Shown here: positions 8,443-18,100 of the stretch, in pieces
Position numbering within the stretch: the first letter of the stretch is position 1
Layout: each line of letters begins with the position of its first letter
Source of the DNA: Ilyomonas limi
GTDB taxonomy: Bacteria > Bacteroidota > Bacteroidia > Chitinophagales > Chitinophagaceae
Reading direction: 5' to 3'
Length of the DNA: 64,000 bases
Assembly: GCF_005233845.1 (NCBI RefSeq)
Contig: NZ_SZQL01000015.1
Span: 62,001 to 126,000 of the forward strand
The notes under the pieces: model-generated
What the model saw: the letters and a program-made list of their open reading frames with translations, nothing else
What the model was told of the DNA's origin: nothing
Database searches by the model: none
Translations under genes and position numbers: made by a program

Positions 8443-8474
8443 TTTTGAAACTATAATTACTTTTTGCATCTTTG
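8443..8474 (+). promoter_or_regulatory. Probable Bacteroidota promoter of the type I RM operon
   Basis: TTTTG at 8443-8447 (the -33 element of Bacteroidota promoters is TTTG/TTG) is followed after 19 bp by CATCTTTG at 8467-8474, one mismatch from the -7 consensus TAnnTTTG. Transcription would start about 8480, with the first gene beginning at 8499. The rest of 8214-8442, between the divergent XRE gene and this promoter, shows nothing I can name. Confidence 0.5.
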
Positions 8475-8498
8475 TAGCTGTATTACAAAGGAAAAAAT

Positions 8499-9068
8499 TT
8501 GAAACTAAACTTAGAAAATATAGCAATACTTCAAACTGGCGTCTTTGCAAAACCGGTAAAGAGTGGTGAGATTGCTTATTTACAAAGTAAACATTTTGAT
8601 GAAAATGGACAATTGACATCTGTCCTTTATCCGGATTTGAAGCCGAATAACCAAACAAATAGGCATTTGCTCAAACCTGGTGACGTTTTGTTTGCCGCCA
8701 AGGGATTAAAGAATTTTTCAACATTATATGAAAGCATGGATATCCCTGCAGTCGCATCTACCTCATTTTTTGTCATTCGTTTACAGGAAAATTTTCAAAG
8801 CAAAGTATTACCGGAGTATCTCGTTTGGTTTTTAAATCAGCCTGCCTCCATGCAATTCTTAAAAGGGAAAGCTACAGGTACTTCTCTTCCTTCTATATCA
8901 AAAACAACTTTGGAGGAGTTACAAATTTCAGTTCCTGATTTAAAAACACAGAAAATAGTTTTAAAAATTGCACAATTGAAAGACCAAGAAAAAAGATTAA
9001 AAGCTGAGCTTGAAATTCTTATAGAAAAGAAGATGCAACAACAGATTATTAATGCCATAAACAAATGA
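8499..9068 (+). CDS. Half-length type I restriction specificity subunit (HsdS-like, one TRD)
   Basis: A 189-residue protein with a single target-recognition domain (residues ~1-150, including GDVLFAAKG and the GTSLPSISKTTLEELQISVP boundary motif) and one C-terminal coiled-coil conserved region (KTQKIVLKIAQLKDQEKRLKAELEIL). Normal HsdS has two of each (about 400-450 residues). Half-HsdS proteins can work as homodimers or exchange half-sites. The start is a TTG at 8499 with a purine-rich AAAGGAAAAAA just before it; no ATG fits. It opens a plus-strand operon, and its stop is one base from the next ATG. A second, full-length HsdS follows at 12270-13583. DNA recognition function is from the family; the target is unknown. 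Confidence 0.8.
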   Translation: MKLNLENIAILQTGVFAKPVKSGEIAYLQSKHFDENGQLTSVLYPDLKPNNQTNRHLLKPGDVLFAAKGLKNFSTLYESMDIPAVASTSFFVIRLQENFQSKVLPEYLVWFLNQPASMQFLKGKATGTSLPSISKTTLEELQISVPDLKTQKIVLKIAQLKDQEKRLKAELEILIEKKMQQQIINAINK

Positions 9069-9069
9069 T

Positions 9070-9324
9070 ATGAAGATAGATATACCATGTCCAAGCTGCG
9101 GTTGCCAGTATTGCGAAGCAACCACTAAATCAGGTGAAAAGGTGCAGATTGAAATATGCAGGTGTAACGATGGAAGCGGTGAGTTTGAAGTCGCAATAAT
9201 ACATGCCACTTCCGCGAATCCGGTTTATGAAAAGCATCAATGTTCTGAAACTGATATAGCAAACTGCCTTGCTTCCAGATTTGATATTAATTTAAACAGT
9301 ATGAATCATCAATGCTTTAACTAA
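9070..9324 (+). CDS. Cys-rich small protein (zinc-ribbon-like) in the RM operon
   Basis: An 84-residue protein with six cysteines in its first 32 residues: CPSCGCQYC at 7-15 and CRC at 30-32. This suggests a zinc ribbon or similar metal knuckle. The rest has no recognisable fold. The start codon follows the half-HsdS stop by one base, and the stop is 6 bp before hsdM, so it is translated with the RM genes. I know no such component of standard type I RM enzymes. It might be an accessory DNA-binding factor or an inhibitor, but nothing in the sequence proves it. Confidence 0.7.
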   Translation: MKIDIPCPSCGCQYCEATTKSGEKVQIEICRCNDGSGEFEVAIIHATSANPVYEKHQCSETDIANCLASRFDINLNSMNHQCFN

Positions 9325-9330
9325 TACACA

Positions 9331-10896
9331 ATGGTCAAAATAACTCAAAAAGATATCAACGATGCAGTTTGGAAAGCTTGCGATACGTTTCGCGGCAGTA
9401 TAGATCCCAGCATATACAAAGACTATGTGCTTACGATGCTGTTTATTAAGTACCTCAGCGATGTACATGATGATAAATTGGAAGCGTACCGCCAAAAATA
9501 TAACAACGATGAAGAAAGGGCCAGGCGTGCCATGAAGTATGAACGCTTTGTGGTGCCAGAACATAGCCATTTTAAATATTTGTTTGACCACCGCAATGAA
9601 GCCAATATAGGTGAGTTGATTGATATTGCTCTGGAGGATTTGGAAGAGGCTAACCGGGAGAAATTGTATAGTGAAGACGGCATAGGCATTTTCCAAAATA
9701 TCAGCTTCAACAGTAGTGTTCTGGGGGATACAAAAGATAAAAATACAAGACTAAAGAACCTATTACTTGACTTTAATAAAAATAGTCTTGACCTGCGACC
9801 ATCGCATCTGGCAGGTACTGATATAATTGGTGGTGCCTACATGTTCCTGATTGAAAACTTTGCCAGCGATGCCGGTAAAAAAGCGGGTGAGTTTTTTACC
9901 CCAAAAGAAGTTTCAACACTTATTGCCAAACTTACCAAGTCCGCCCCCGGCTCACGTATTTGTGACCCCACCTGCGGCTCTGCATCACTTTTAATTAAGG
10001 CGGGTGAGGAAGTTGGTTCGGATAATTTTTCGCTGTACGGGCAAGAGGCTAATGGCAGTACATGGGCATTAGCAGTGATGAATATGTTTTTGCATGGCTT
10101 TGATAATGCTACTATCCGTTGGGGCGATACTATCCGTAATCCAAAGCTAAAGGAGGGCGATGCACTAATGAAGTTTGATACGGTAGTGGCCAATCCGCCT
10201 TTTAGCTTAGATAAATGGGGAAAGACAGAAGACAGGGAAGAGAATAAGTCAGCAGATAGCTTCGACCCTGAAACGGATAAATATAACCGGTTTTGGCGTG
10301 GAATACCACCAAAAAGTAAAGGCGATTGGGCTTTTATCAGTCACATGATTGAGACGACTTATGAAGGCACCGGCAAAGTAGGCGTGGTGGTGCCGCATGG
10401 TGTATTGTTTCGTAGTGCCAGTGAAGGAAAGATAAGGCAGAAAACCATCGAGGAAAACATATTGGAAGCAGTTATTGGGCTACCTGCCAACCTGTTTTTT
10501 GGTACCGGCATACCTGCCGCAATCATGATTTTTAATAAAGGCAAAGGAGACAATAAGAACGTGTTGTTTATTGATGCCAGTAAGCATTATGAGAGTGCCA
10601 AGAACCAGAACCGGCTTCGCGAACAGGATATTAGCCATATCGTTGATACTTACAGGAAGTTTAATGCAGGGCAATTGCAGCCCGGTTTAGTAGAAGCCAG
10701 GTTTAGCTATGTAGCCACTTTTGAACAAATAAGAGAGAATGAATTTAACCTTAACATTCCCCGGTACGTAGACACCTTTGAAGAAGAAGCCGAAGTAGAT
10801 ATTGCAGCGGTACAAAAAGAGATTGACCGACTGGAGGATGAATTGAAAACAGTACAGGCAGAAATAGCAAAATATTTAACCGAACTCACATCTTAA
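9331..10896 (+). CDS. hsdM: Type I DNA methyltransferase subunit HsdM
   Basis: A 521-residue N6-adenine methylase. SAM-binding motif I appears as DPTCGSASLL (residues 212-221) and the catalytic motif IV as NPPF (288-291). The N-terminal HsdM helical domain (residues ~10-150) and a C-terminal coiled coil (EIDRLEDELKTVQAEI) that contacts HsdS are present. Length is typical of HsdM. With HsdS it methylates the host recognition sites; with HsdR it forms the restriction complex. It lies between the small Cys-rich protein and the Fic gene, with gaps of 6 and 4 bp. No defects seen. Confidence 0.96.
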   Translation: MVKITQKDINDAVWKACDTFRGSIDPSIYKDYVLTMLFIKYLSDVHDDKLEAYRQKYNNDEERARRAMKYERFVVPEHSHFKYLFDHRNEANIGELIDIALEDLEEANREKLYSEDGIGIFQNISFNSSVLGDTKDKNTRLKNLLLDFNKNSLDLRPSHLAGTDIIGGAYMFLIENFASDAGKKAGEFFTPKEVSTLIAKLTKSAPGSRICDPTCGSASLLIKAGEEVGSDNFSLYGQEANGSTWALAVMNMFLHGFDNATIRWGDTIRNPKLKEGDALMKFDTVVANPPFSLDKWGKTEDREENKSADSFDPETDKYNRFWRGIPPKSKGDWAFISHMIETTYEGTGKVGVVVPHGVLFRSASEGKIRQKTIEENILEAVIGLPANLFFGTGIPAAIMIFNKGKGDNKNVLFIDASKHYESAKNQNRLREQDISHIVDTYRKFNAGQLQPGLVEARFSYVATFEQIRENEFNLNIPRYVDTFEEEAEVDIAAVQKEIDRLEDELKTVQAEIAKYLTELTS

Positions 10897-10900
10897 CACA

Positions 10901-12280
10901 ATGATTTACCCCGAAAAAAGACAGCAGGTAGATGAACTCCAGCAAAAAATAAATGCTTATGGAGAGTTAAGGGCTACAGTTAAAAAGAAGATTAACTATA
11001 AGTTCAGGCTCGACTGGAACTACTACAGCAATAGTATGGAAGGCAATACCCTTACTATGGAAGAGACCCGTAGTGTAATGGTAGGCAACCTTACTGTTGG
11101 AGGCAAACCTATAAAAGATGTGCTGGAGATAAAGGGACATGATGAAGTAATAAGCGAGATACTGCGGATAGGCAAAAGCGAAGTGCGGCTTTCTGAAAGA
11201 AGGATACGCGATATACATAAAGGTATTATGTATGAAGAAAATGAAACAGAGCGGGAGAAAATAGGCAAATGGAAAACGGAACCAAACTATGTTATCAATT
11301 ATAAGGGGGAAAGATTTGATTTTGCTCCGCCTGCAGATGTACCAGAACTTATGCATGAGTTATTGAATAGAACCAATGCAGCTATTGATGCCATTCAGCA
11401 GGGAAAGAAGGATGCGCCGCACCCGCTGGATGTAGCCTTACAGTTTCATTTGGATTATGTGCTCATTCATCCTTTTTACGACGGTAATGGCAGAACAGCA
11501 CGGATACTTACCAATTTACTACTGATCTCTTTTGGTTATCCACCGTTTTGGATAAATACCGGCGAACGAAAAATATATAACCAGTACATAGCCGATATAC
11601 AGGGGTATGGAGGTAGCCCTGACTTGTTTTATGATTTTGCAGCCGGCTTGGTATTGCGATCACAGCAAATAATATTAGATGCAATTAATGGCAAGAGTAT
11701 AGAAGAAGATGATGATACTGATAAGCAGATAGAATTATTCAAAAGGTCTTTAAGCAAAAAGAATGAAAGTAATAAAATAAGAGCACTTGAACATATACAT
11801 TCTATTCTAACCCATTCTGGTGTTTATTTAATTGAAAGGCTAATTAAGACCTTATCAAGGTTTAATGATTTGTTCCATAAAACAGAAACCCGCTTTATAT
11901 TTTCAAATCAGGAAGGAAAATTTTACGACATAAGAAAAAGAATGGAGGGTTATATGCGCGCGATAGATGAGCAATTTCCAGACTCATTTGTGAACTGGAT
12001 TGAAAAAAAAGGCAATCTGGATTTCATAAGTTTCGGAATTGAATTTTATTGGGAGGGATATAAATTATCTACGCCGCCTTTTAATGTAGGTGTTTACGTG
12101 TACTTCAGATTTGATAATTATTCCTATCAAATTTTACGTGATACAACTTTTAACGATACTGACAATTACTTTGAATGCAGTTACGAAGAACAACTTGCAA
12201 AAGAAGATATAAACTTAATTGTATCAAAAGTTGCCAATGATATTATTAACGAAATAAAAGAAAAGCACCTTGAATTCTAA
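10901..12280 (+). CDS. Fic-domain protein (AMPylase-type) inside the RM operon
   Basis: A 459-residue protein with the Fic active site HPFYDGNGRTAR at residues 190-201, a complete HxFx(D/E)GNGRxxR motif. An autoinhibitory motif of the (S/T)xxxE(G/N) type, SNSMEGN, is at residues 43-49, which marks it as class II with the inhibition helix in front of the Fic domain. The family transfers AMP (or another nucleotide part) to hydroxyl groups of target proteins. The C-terminal ~200 residues are not recognised. It lies between hsdM and hsdS and overlaps the hsdS start by 11 bases. Fic genes occur repeatedly inside type I RM operons, but their role there is not known to me. Confidence 0.92.
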   Translation: MIYPEKRQQVDELQQKINAYGELRATVKKKINYKFRLDWNYYSNSMEGNTLTMEETRSVMVGNLTVGGKPIKDVLEIKGHDEVISEILRIGKSEVRLSERRIRDIHKGIMYEENETEREKIGKWKTEPNYVINYKGERFDFAPPADVPELMHELLNRTNAAIDAIQQGKKDAPHPLDVALQFHLDYVLIHPFYDGNGRTARILTNLLLISFGYPPFWINTGERKIYNQYIADIQGYGGSPDLFYDFAAGLVLRSQQIILDAINGKSIEEDDDTDKQIELFKRSLSKKNESNKIRALEHIHSILTHSGVYLIERLIKTLSRFNDLFHKTETRFIFSNQEGKFYDIRKRMEGYMRAIDEQFPDSFVNWIEKKGNLDFISFGIEFYWEGYKLSTPPFNVGVYVYFRFDNYSYQILRDTTFNDTDNYFECSYEEQLAKEDINLIVSKVANDIINEIKEKHLEF

Positions 12281-13583
12281 TCGCAACCATTTGCAAAGCA
12301 TAAAGACTTTTTACACCACAACTGTTCCAAGCGATTGGGATACCCCTGAGTTTGGTAAAGAATTTTATTTTCTAAAAACATTTTCACACTCACGAGAGCA
12401 ATTGACCAGCAAAAAAACTGAGGATGAAATCTACAATATTCACTACGGAGATATTCATGCAACATTTAAAAATAAAATTGTAGACTTCGAAATTGAGGAG
12501 TTCATTCCATTTTTAGCTGATGGATTGATAAGGGAAGAAAGTATTAGAAATAGCGAATTTCCGGCCCTAAAAGACGGCGATTTAATTATAGCTGATGTTT
12601 CCGAAGATTACGCAGGTATTTGTGGCTGTATAGAGTTGAAAAATGTTAACGGAAGAAAGGTGATTGGTGGTTTACATACGTTTGCAGCAAGAGCAAACGA
12701 AAGTAGTATTGCATTAGGCTTTAGAGCATATGTGTTAAGTCATCAACAGGTAATTAGAGAGTTGCGAAGAATAGTAACTGGGACTTCCGTAAATGGTATT
12801 TCTAAAATAGGCCTTTCAAAGTTAAAAATTGCTCTCCCACCTCTTGCAGAACAAAAAGCAATAGCTCACATCTTGAGTTTAATGGATAGCTCAATTACCA
12901 GTAACAATCTTCTCATTACTCAAAAAGAACTTCGCAAAAAATGGATGGTGCAGAACCTATTAACAGGTAAGATAAGGCTAACGGGGTACACTAAAGATTG
13001 GGAAAACAAAACTTTAAAAAAGCTTGTTACTCCTGTTAAAAGAGCACTCAATCCGATTCAAGATGAATTATACCAACAAATAGGAATTCGTTCCCATGGA
13101 AAAGGTTTATTCTATAAAGAGAAAGTTACCGGAGCAGCACTTGGCAATAAAAGTGTTTTTTGGGTAGAGCCAAATTGCTTTATTGCAAATATTGTTTTTG
13201 CATGGGAGCATGCAGTTGCAAAAACAACCGAAGCAGAAACAGGCATGATTGCTTCTCATCGCTTTCCAATGTTTAAGCCAAAAGAAGGAGTGCTTCATTT
13301 AGACTATTTGCTGTACTTCTTTAAATCTTCACGTGGCAAACAATTGCTTGAGCTTGCTTCTCCTGGTGGTGCCGGGAGGAACAAAACATTAGGACAATCA
13401 GAGTTTTTAAAGCTCAATATACCTGTACCCTCATATGAAGAACAAACAGCTATTGCGCAAGTGTTATTAGCAGTTGATAAAGAGTTGCAACTGCTTAAAG
13501 CAAAAACTGAAAAGCTTAAAGAGCAAAAGAAGGGTATGATGCAGGTGCTTTTGACGGGAAAGAAAAGACTAAAAATTACATAA
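12270..13583 (+). CDS. hsdS: Type I restriction specificity subunit HsdS (full length)
   Basis: A 437-residue specificity subunit with two target-recognition domains (about residues 15-190 and 245-395), each followed by a conserved helical spacer: PPLAEQKAIAHILSLMD then a coiled coil to LLTGKIRLTGYT, and PSYEEQTAIAQVLLAVD then a coiled coil to VLLTGKKRL. Together with HsdM and HsdR it sets the DNA target, probably a bipartite site. The start is a TTG at 12270 within the last codons of the Fic gene, which implies coupled translation; a downstream ATG would cost part of the first TRD. It coexists with the half-HsdS at 8499-9068, so the locus could make alternative enzymes. Confidence 0.93.
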   Translation: MNSNRNHLQSIKTFYTTTVPSDWDTPEFGKEFYFLKTFSHSREQLTSKKTEDEIYNIHYGDIHATFKNKIVDFEIEEFIPFLADGLIREESIRNSEFPALKDGDLIIADVSEDYAGICGCIELKNVNGRKVIGGLHTFAARANESSIALGFRAYVLSHQQVIRELRRIVTGTSVNGISKIGLSKLKIALPPLAEQKAIAHILSLMDSSITSNNLLITQKELRKKWMVQNLLTGKIRLTGYTKDWENKTLKKLVTPVKRALNPIQDELYQQIGIRSHGKGLFYKEKVTGAALGNKSVFWVEPNCFIANIVFAWEHAVAKTTEAETGMIASHRFPMFKPKEGVLHLDYLLYFFKSSRGKQLLELASPGGAGRNKTLGQSEFLKLNIPVPSYEEQTAIAQVLLAVDKELQLLKAKTEKLKEQKKGMMQVLLTGKKRLKIT

Positions 13584-13586
13584 TAA

Positions 13587-15155
13587 ATGAAAGTAGCAGC
13601 GAGACTATCTAAACCAAATGTAGCTGTAAAACAGCTATTACGAGCTACAAGTTCCTTAACAGGTCCCATTATGGACTGGGGTGGTATTAAAGGAAGCGAA
13701 CTATATCATGGAACCTCTTATGCGGGGCAGCCAAGCTGGATAAATTTTATCTTAACAGGCACTAATTCATCACTACCGGCATTAAAGAACGAAGGAGCAG
13801 CAGCATTGTTGTTTATTCCAATTAACAATCGTTACATAATGTTCTGTTTTGGATATAGTAACCAACATTTATCTGGATTTGGAATTGAAAGAGATTTCGG
13901 GTTAAGAGTAGTTTTAAATACTGTTGATCCTTCTAAAATCAAAAGTATTGATTCCAAGATTATGGGTTCTGTTGTTATGAACAGGCGTACACAATTAAGT
14001 AAAGAAAACAGAATTGAGGATTTTGGATTTGAAGTTAATAAGGATTTTTTAAGGCATGTCGCAGGTAAACCTACTACAAGCAGCTTTGCTTCTGCTATCG
14101 CAGGATCAGATAGCTTAAATATGAATTGTGATTTAAACGTAAGAAATTTACAGACAAAGGTTACTGATATTTACAACTATTATACTGCTACTAATTATCA
14201 AACTAACTACAGTTGGGTTGACAATATAAAAAATGTCAAAGACGGATTTTTGTTGCCAAGTTTAGATAATGATTTACTCACCTCATTTAACAATCTACTT
14301 TCAGGCAGTCCTTCTAATTTATATATCGCTTGTCCAGAAGTTGTGGATTATACAACTCTTGCTTATTTCAAATTAACTGGTTATCGCTCAAATACAACTT
14401 TCGGCTTTATTGAAGTTGAAAGTTTAGTAGCCGATCTTCAATTAAAAGGTATAACATCTATCACAATCAAAAACTTAGAAAATTTTAGAATAGAAGCTTT
14501 TGATAATGATGATAATTTTTTGAATAGCTGGTCTTTAAAGGATTGGATTGTATATGAGAGCATAATAAGTGGTACACAATACATTTTTTCTGAAGGTGAA
14601 TGGTTTGAAATAAGTTCAAATTATTTTAATTTAGTAACCAGTAGTGTTAATTCAATTCTTTCCCACCCAACGGAATACTTATCACTTACTCCCACACCTC
14701 ATAAGAATGAGGCTGATTATATTAAAAGCTATACTGCACAGCGCGGGCATGAAAAAATATTTGATCGTAGCTTATCCTATACTTATGGTACAACCAATGC
14801 AATTGAGATATGTGATATATACAATTCAACAAAAGAGTTCATTCATATAAAAGAAGGTAGTTCTTCCAACAAGCTAAGCCACTTGTTCAACCAAGGATTT
14901 GTTTCTGCCTCGTTACTTCTTAATGATTCAAATTTCAGAACAGATTTAACATCAAAATTAAAAGGTTATACAACACTCTTAAAAACAATAATTAATCCGA
15001 TTAACTCTACAAAATATACTGTCGTATACAGAATATTAAGAAATGGATCTGCGTTTTCACTTCCATTTTTTTCAAAGATTGTTCTAATCGATACACATAA
15101 AAAGATAAAATTAATGGGCTTTAAATTCAGATTAGAATGGGTTCCAAAAATATAG
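13587..15155 (+). CDS. TIGR04141/DUF6119 sporadically distributed protein
   Basis: A 522-residue protein matching, from memory, the TIGR04141 family (DUF6119). Visible family signatures are the N-terminal WINFI region, then GIERDFGLRVVLNTVDPSK (residues ~109-127), RRTQLSK, an IEDFGFEVNKDFLR stretch, a GSDSLNMNCDL segment and a YSWVDNIKNVKD motif. The family is widespread but patchy and often sits in restriction or other defence loci; its biochemical role is not established as far as I know. It begins 4 bp after hsdS and ends 4 bp before hsdR, so it is firmly inside the RM operon. AT content is higher than in hsdM/hsdR, hinting at separate acquisition. Confidence 0.85.
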   Translation: MKVAARLSKPNVAVKQLLRATSSLTGPIMDWGGIKGSELYHGTSYAGQPSWINFILTGTNSSLPALKNEGAAALLFIPINNRYIMFCFGYSNQHLSGFGIERDFGLRVVLNTVDPSKIKSIDSKIMGSVVMNRRTQLSKENRIEDFGFEVNKDFLRHVAGKPTTSSFASAIAGSDSLNMNCDLNVRNLQTKVTDIYNYYTATNYQTNYSWVDNIKNVKDGFLLPSLDNDLLTSFNNLLSGSPSNLYIACPEVVDYTTLAYFKLTGYRSNTTFGFIEVESLVADLQLKGITSITIKNLENFRIEAFDNDDNFLNSWSLKDWIVYESIISGTQYIFSEGEWFEISSNYFNLVTSSVNSILSHPTEYLSLTPTPHKNEADYIKSYTAQRGHEKIFDRSLSYTYGTTNAIEICDIYNSTKEFIHIKEGSSSNKLSHLFNQGFVSASLLLNDSNFRTDLTSKLKGYTTLLKTIINPINSTKYTVVYRILRNGSAFSLPFFSKIVLIDTHKKIKLMGFKFRLEWVPKI

Positions 15156-15158
15156 TTT

Positions 15159-18100
15159 ATGCAAACGCCATCTTTCAAAGAAGATCATATCAGCCAGATA
15201 CCTGCCTTGCAAATGTTGCAAAAGCTGGGTTATACCTATCTAAGCCCGGAAGAGATAGATAAGATTCGCGGAGGTAAAACAACCAATATATTGCTGGATG
15301 AAATTTTGAGAAAGCAGCTAAAGGAAATTAATGCCCAAAAGCGGATTAGCTCTACTAAAACAACCTATATCAGCGATGCAAATGTTGAGAATGCAATACG
15401 AGCATTGAAGGAATTACCCTTGAACGAAGGATATATTGCTGCCAGTGAAACGGTTTATAACATTCTTACTTTAGGTAAAACTTTTGAACAAAGCTTTGAC
15501 GGAGAAATCAAAAGTATTTCTGTACAATACATTGATTGGAAAAACATAGAAAACAATGTTTTTCATGTGGCGGAAGAATTCAGTGTAACACGCAGTACCA
15601 GCAAAGAGCATTATATACCCGACCTGGTTTTATTTGTAAACGGCATTCCGCTTTGCATTATGGAGTGCAAACGTCCAAACATGAAGGAGCCATTGGCACA
15701 GGCAATCAGCCAGCACTTACGCAATCAACAATCTGATGGCATACGTTCCTTGTATGTTTATTCGCAGTTGATCTTAGCATTAAGTTGCAACAATGCTTTG
15801 TATGCGACTAACGGCACACCAGAAAAGTTTTGGGCACATTGGGAAGAAAAATTTCAAAGTGATGAGGAGGCAGCAGCATACAGGAATACTTTAGAAATGA
15901 TCAAAAACCAGCCACTTACACCCGCTCAAAAAGATAAATTGTTTGCTGATCGCTTCAGGTACGTTAGGCAGTACTTTGATGAACTGAAAAAAGAGATTGT
16001 ACTACCGACTATTCAGGATGAATATCTATATGGCCTATGCCGGCCAGAAAGGTTGATGGATATTGTATTCAACTTTATTTTATTTGACAATGGTGAGAAA
16101 AAGGTTGCCCGTTATCAGCAGTATTTCGCCATTAAAAAAGCAATGCAGCGTATCCTTCAAATTAAGGATGGCAAAAGAGAGGGCGGTGTTATATGGCATA
16201 CACAAGGCAGTGGTAAATCTTTAACTATGGTAATGCTTGCACAAGCAATTGCTATGGAGCCATCTATTCGCAATCCAAAAATTGTTTTGGTAACAGACAG
16301 AACTGATCTTGATAACCAAATAACAGGCACATTTAAAAAGTGTGGCAAGTTTGTAGAGAATGCTACTACAGGGCAACGCTTGCTGGATTTGTTGGAAAGC
16401 AAAAGTGACGCGGTAGTTACCACCATCATTAATAAGTTTACTGCTGCAGTAAAGAAAATTAAGCAACCGCTGCTCAGTCATGACATATTTGTGCTGGTTG
16501 ATGAAGGGCACCGAACGCAGCATGGAACCTTTAACATTGAAATGCAAAAAACATTGCCGAATGCCTGTTTTATTGCTTTGACGGGAACCCCCCTGTTTAA
16601 AAAGGATAAAAGCACAGCAGCAAAATTCGGAGGTATTATTGATACATACACCGTTGATACGGCAGTTAAAGATAAAGCAGTTGTTCCGCTATTGTATGAA
16701 GGAAGATTGGCAAGGCAGCTTGTGAATGAAGCTCCGCTGGATACATTCTTTGGAATGGTATCGGAACCATTAACTGAATACCAGAAAGCAGACTTTAAAA
16801 AGAAATTTAGCCGTGCAGACCAGTTAAATAGTGCAGAACAAAAGATATATGCCATAGCATGGGACATTAGCAGGCATTTTCGTAACAACTGGCAAGGAAC
16901 GCCGTTTAAAGCGCAATTAGTATGTGACAAAAAGTTAAATGCTATCCGGTTTAAGGAGTTCCTGGATGAAATAGGTATTGTAAGCAGCGACGTATTAATT
17001 TCTTCTATTGATGAAAGAGAGGGTGAGGATAGTGCTTATGAGAAGTCATCCGAAAAGGAAAATAAGTTCTGGAAAAGAATGATGGATGAACATGGAAATG
17101 CAAAGACGTATGAAAAGAATATCATCAACAGATTTAAAAATCAAAAAGACCCGGAAATCATAATTGTAGTGGACAAGCTGCTTACCGGTTTTGACGAACC
17201 TAAGAACACTGTTTTATACCTTGCCAGAAATTTACAAGGGCATAAACTTTTACAAGCGATTGCAAGGGTGAATCGTGTCTATCCGGATAAAGAATTTGGA
17301 TACATTATTGACTACTATGGTGTAATAAAAAACCTTGATGATGCGTTAATGCTTTACTCTGCCCTTGAGGACTTTGATGAAGAAGATTTGGAAGGTACAC
17401 TTGTGAATATTTCGGATGAGATAAAAAAGCTTCCTCAAAAACATTCGGAACTGTGGGATATTTTCAAAACAATAGCTAATAAAAGGGATGCAGAAGCTTA
17501 CCAAGTACTGCTGAAAGATCAGGCTATACGAGTTGTATTTTATGATAAGCTGGCAGCTTTTGCCAAAAGTTTAAAGCTGGCACTTTCTTCTATTCAATTT
17601 CACAAGGAAACAGATGAAAGGCTACTTGATCGGTACAAAGAGGATTTAACCATGTTTCTGAAGCTAAGAATAGCAGTGATTGAACGATATAGTGATCAGG
17701 TAGATTATAAACAATATGAAGGTCAAATACAAAAGTTGATTGATACACATGTTACGAGCGAGAAGGTAGAGACTATAACTGAATTGGTCAACATCTTTGA
17801 TAAAGAGAAGTTTCAGCAGGAAGTTGAAAACACTACTGGAAAGGCAGCTAAAGCAGATAAGATTGCAAGCAGAACAGCCAAACACATCTCAGAGAAAATG
17901 GAGGAAGATCCTGCTTTTTATAAAAAGTTTTCGCAGATGCTAAAGGAAACTATCTCTGAGTATGAAGCAAACCGCTTAACCGAAACACAGTATTTGAAAC
18001 AAGTTCAAAAAATAATGAATAATGTATTGGCGCACACTGATATAGATGTACCTGAAGCTTTAAAAGATAAAGACATAGCTAAAGCATTCTATGGATTAAC

